NCBI GenBank assembly: GCA_028284845.1
Contig: JANQQY010000453.1
Location: 1 to 6,788, forward strand
DNA length: 6,788 nucleotides
DNA from: Spirochaetales bacterium
GTDB taxonomy: Bacteria; Spirochaetota; Spirochaetia; DSM-27196; SLST01
Direction of reading: 5' to 3'
Shown: in pieces, positions 6,149-6,788 of the stretch
How positions within the stretch are numbered: position 1 is the stretch's first letter
How the letters are laid out: each line of letters begins with the position of its first letter
The notes under the pieces: model-generated
The model's database searches: none
What the model was told of the DNA's origin: nothing
Seen by the model: the letters and a program-made list of their open reading frames with translations, nothing else
Translations under genes and position numbers: made by a program

Positions 6149-6788
6149 CTACATTTCGTGTAGTTGGAACTGCCCTTCTTCTGTTTGAAGGACTTCGTAG
6201 TTTCTATCCGCGCGAACGGTAAAGCCACCGGGCGCGAGCAGGACGATACTGTCCATCGTCCGCAGCAACTGCCAGAGGTAAGGCCGCTCACCCCAGTACA
6301 TCCTAATGCTATCGCCGAGCGCTGCCGGGAGATCGGCTGGCCTGCCACAACGAAGCGCGTTCATCATCTCCTGCTTTCTCAACTTCGCTATGCGGCGCGG
6401 CCTGGGAGAGGGCAGATAGCCGGAGACAGAGACAATCACATCTCCGTCTTCAGATCTGAATGACTCTAGGAACGTCAGCCGAGCGGAATGCTCGGATTCG
6501 AGCGCATTCCAACCGCGAACAAGGACGGACCGTGAGTTCACCACCACGGCTACGACAGGCGGAACGAATCGCACGAGTTCCCGAAGACGTTCTTTGCTCA
6601 GCGACGGGTCTTTCTCGAAGAGCAAGTCAGCGTGCGACTCGTCATAGCGCCCAGTCACGAATGCCTGAATCTGCGGGACCACATGATGTTCAAGTGAGTG
6701 ATTCTCCAGCTCGACTTCGACCACGACCCACATGCTGTAGTTGCGGGCGACAATGGCCAAGTCGGGGCGGCGGCGTGTCCCTTCATCG
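6149..6788 (-). CDS. Probable divergent PD-(D/E)XK nuclease-like protein, 5' end beyond right edge
   Basis: The frame is open to the right edge (212 residues visible, codon 1 ending at 6787). The TTG at 6760 is unlikely to be the start because conserved-looking residues precede it: RRRPDLAIV (Asp9) followed by WVVVEVELENHSLE (Glu24, Glu26). A hydrophobic-flanked Asp followed about 15 residues later by a strand ending E-x-E matches the PD-(D/E)XK nuclease core, except that Glu stands where the catalytic Lys is expected. The ENHSLEHHVVPQIQAF stretch would be the following helix. Strands VVAVVVNSRSVLV and VIVSVSGYLP come next. The C-terminus is beta-rich (SIVLLAPGGFTV and YEVLQTEEGQFQL). It is the first visible gene of the operon, 29 bases before the ATPase. 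It may be the effector nuclease or a catalytically dead DNA-binding relative. I do not recognise the exact family. Confidence 0.75.
   Translation of the reverse strand, partial: DEGTRRRPDLAIVARNYSMWVVVEVELENHSLEHHVVPQIQAFVTGRYDESHADLLFEKDPSLSKERLRELVRFVPPVVAVVVNSRSVLVRGWNALESEHSARLTFLESFRSEDGDVIVSVSGYLPSPRPRRIAKLRKQEMMNALRCGRPADLPAALGDSIRMYWGERPYLWQLLRTMDSIVLLAPGGFTVRADRNYEVLQTEEGQFQLHEM

Larger units (their letters stand above)
1282..6788 (-). other. Predicted five-gene minus-strand operon, MORC/MutL-type restriction-modification-like defence locus
   Basis: Gaps between the genes in transcription order are 29, 26, 34 and 116 bases, all on one strand, with usable ribosome binding sites before each visible start and no convincing terminator between them. 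The set nuclease-like protein, GHKL ATPase, DNA methyltransferase, winged-helix protein and coiled-coil protein matches the general content of MORC/MutL-linked restriction-modification-like systems predicted from comparative genomics. The promoter and any earlier genes are beyond the right edge. Function as defence is inference from composition. Confidence 0.6.

Overview
The window comes from a GC-rich (roughly high-50s percent, judged by eye), densely coded bacterial chromosome or large accessory element. Nothing in it fixes the taxon. There are no rRNA, tRNA, transposase, integrase or CRISPR signatures.

Layout: bases 2-1267 on the + strand hold the 3' part of a gene that joins a Cas4/RecB-like PD-(D/E)XK nuclease with a three-cysteine cluster to a C-terminal DEDD-type exonuclease-like domain (DUF2779 type). 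It converges, with only 14 bases between stop codons, on five minus-strand genes that fill the rest of the window. In transcription order these are: (i) a gene cut by the right edge, coding for a probable divergent PD-(D/E)XK nuclease-like protein (6149-6788); (ii) a GHKL/MORC-like ATPase (4596-6119); (iii) a DNA methyltransferase with DPFSGRGTT and TSPPY motifs (3304-4569); (iv) an 80-residue probable winged-helix protein (3027-3269); (v) a 542-residue unrecognised protein with a central coiled coil and a RelE/ParE-like C-terminal segment (1282-2910). The first four are separated by 26-34 bases and the last by 116 bases, so they look like one operon.

Interpretation: a DNA methylase, a GHKL ATPase, a nuclease-like protein and a small DNA-binding protein in one tight operon is the composition expected of a MORC/MutL-type restriction-modification-like anti-phage system, a class predicted from comparative genomics. 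The methylase would mark self DNA, the GHKL protein would act as an ATP-driven clamp, and the nuclease-like protein would be an effector. The fifth protein, with its coiled coil and toxin-like C-terminus, has no obvious counterpart in the common versions known to me and is the most novel component. No helicase or translocase is visible; one could lie beyond the right edge. All of this rests on motif reading and gene order, not on database searches.
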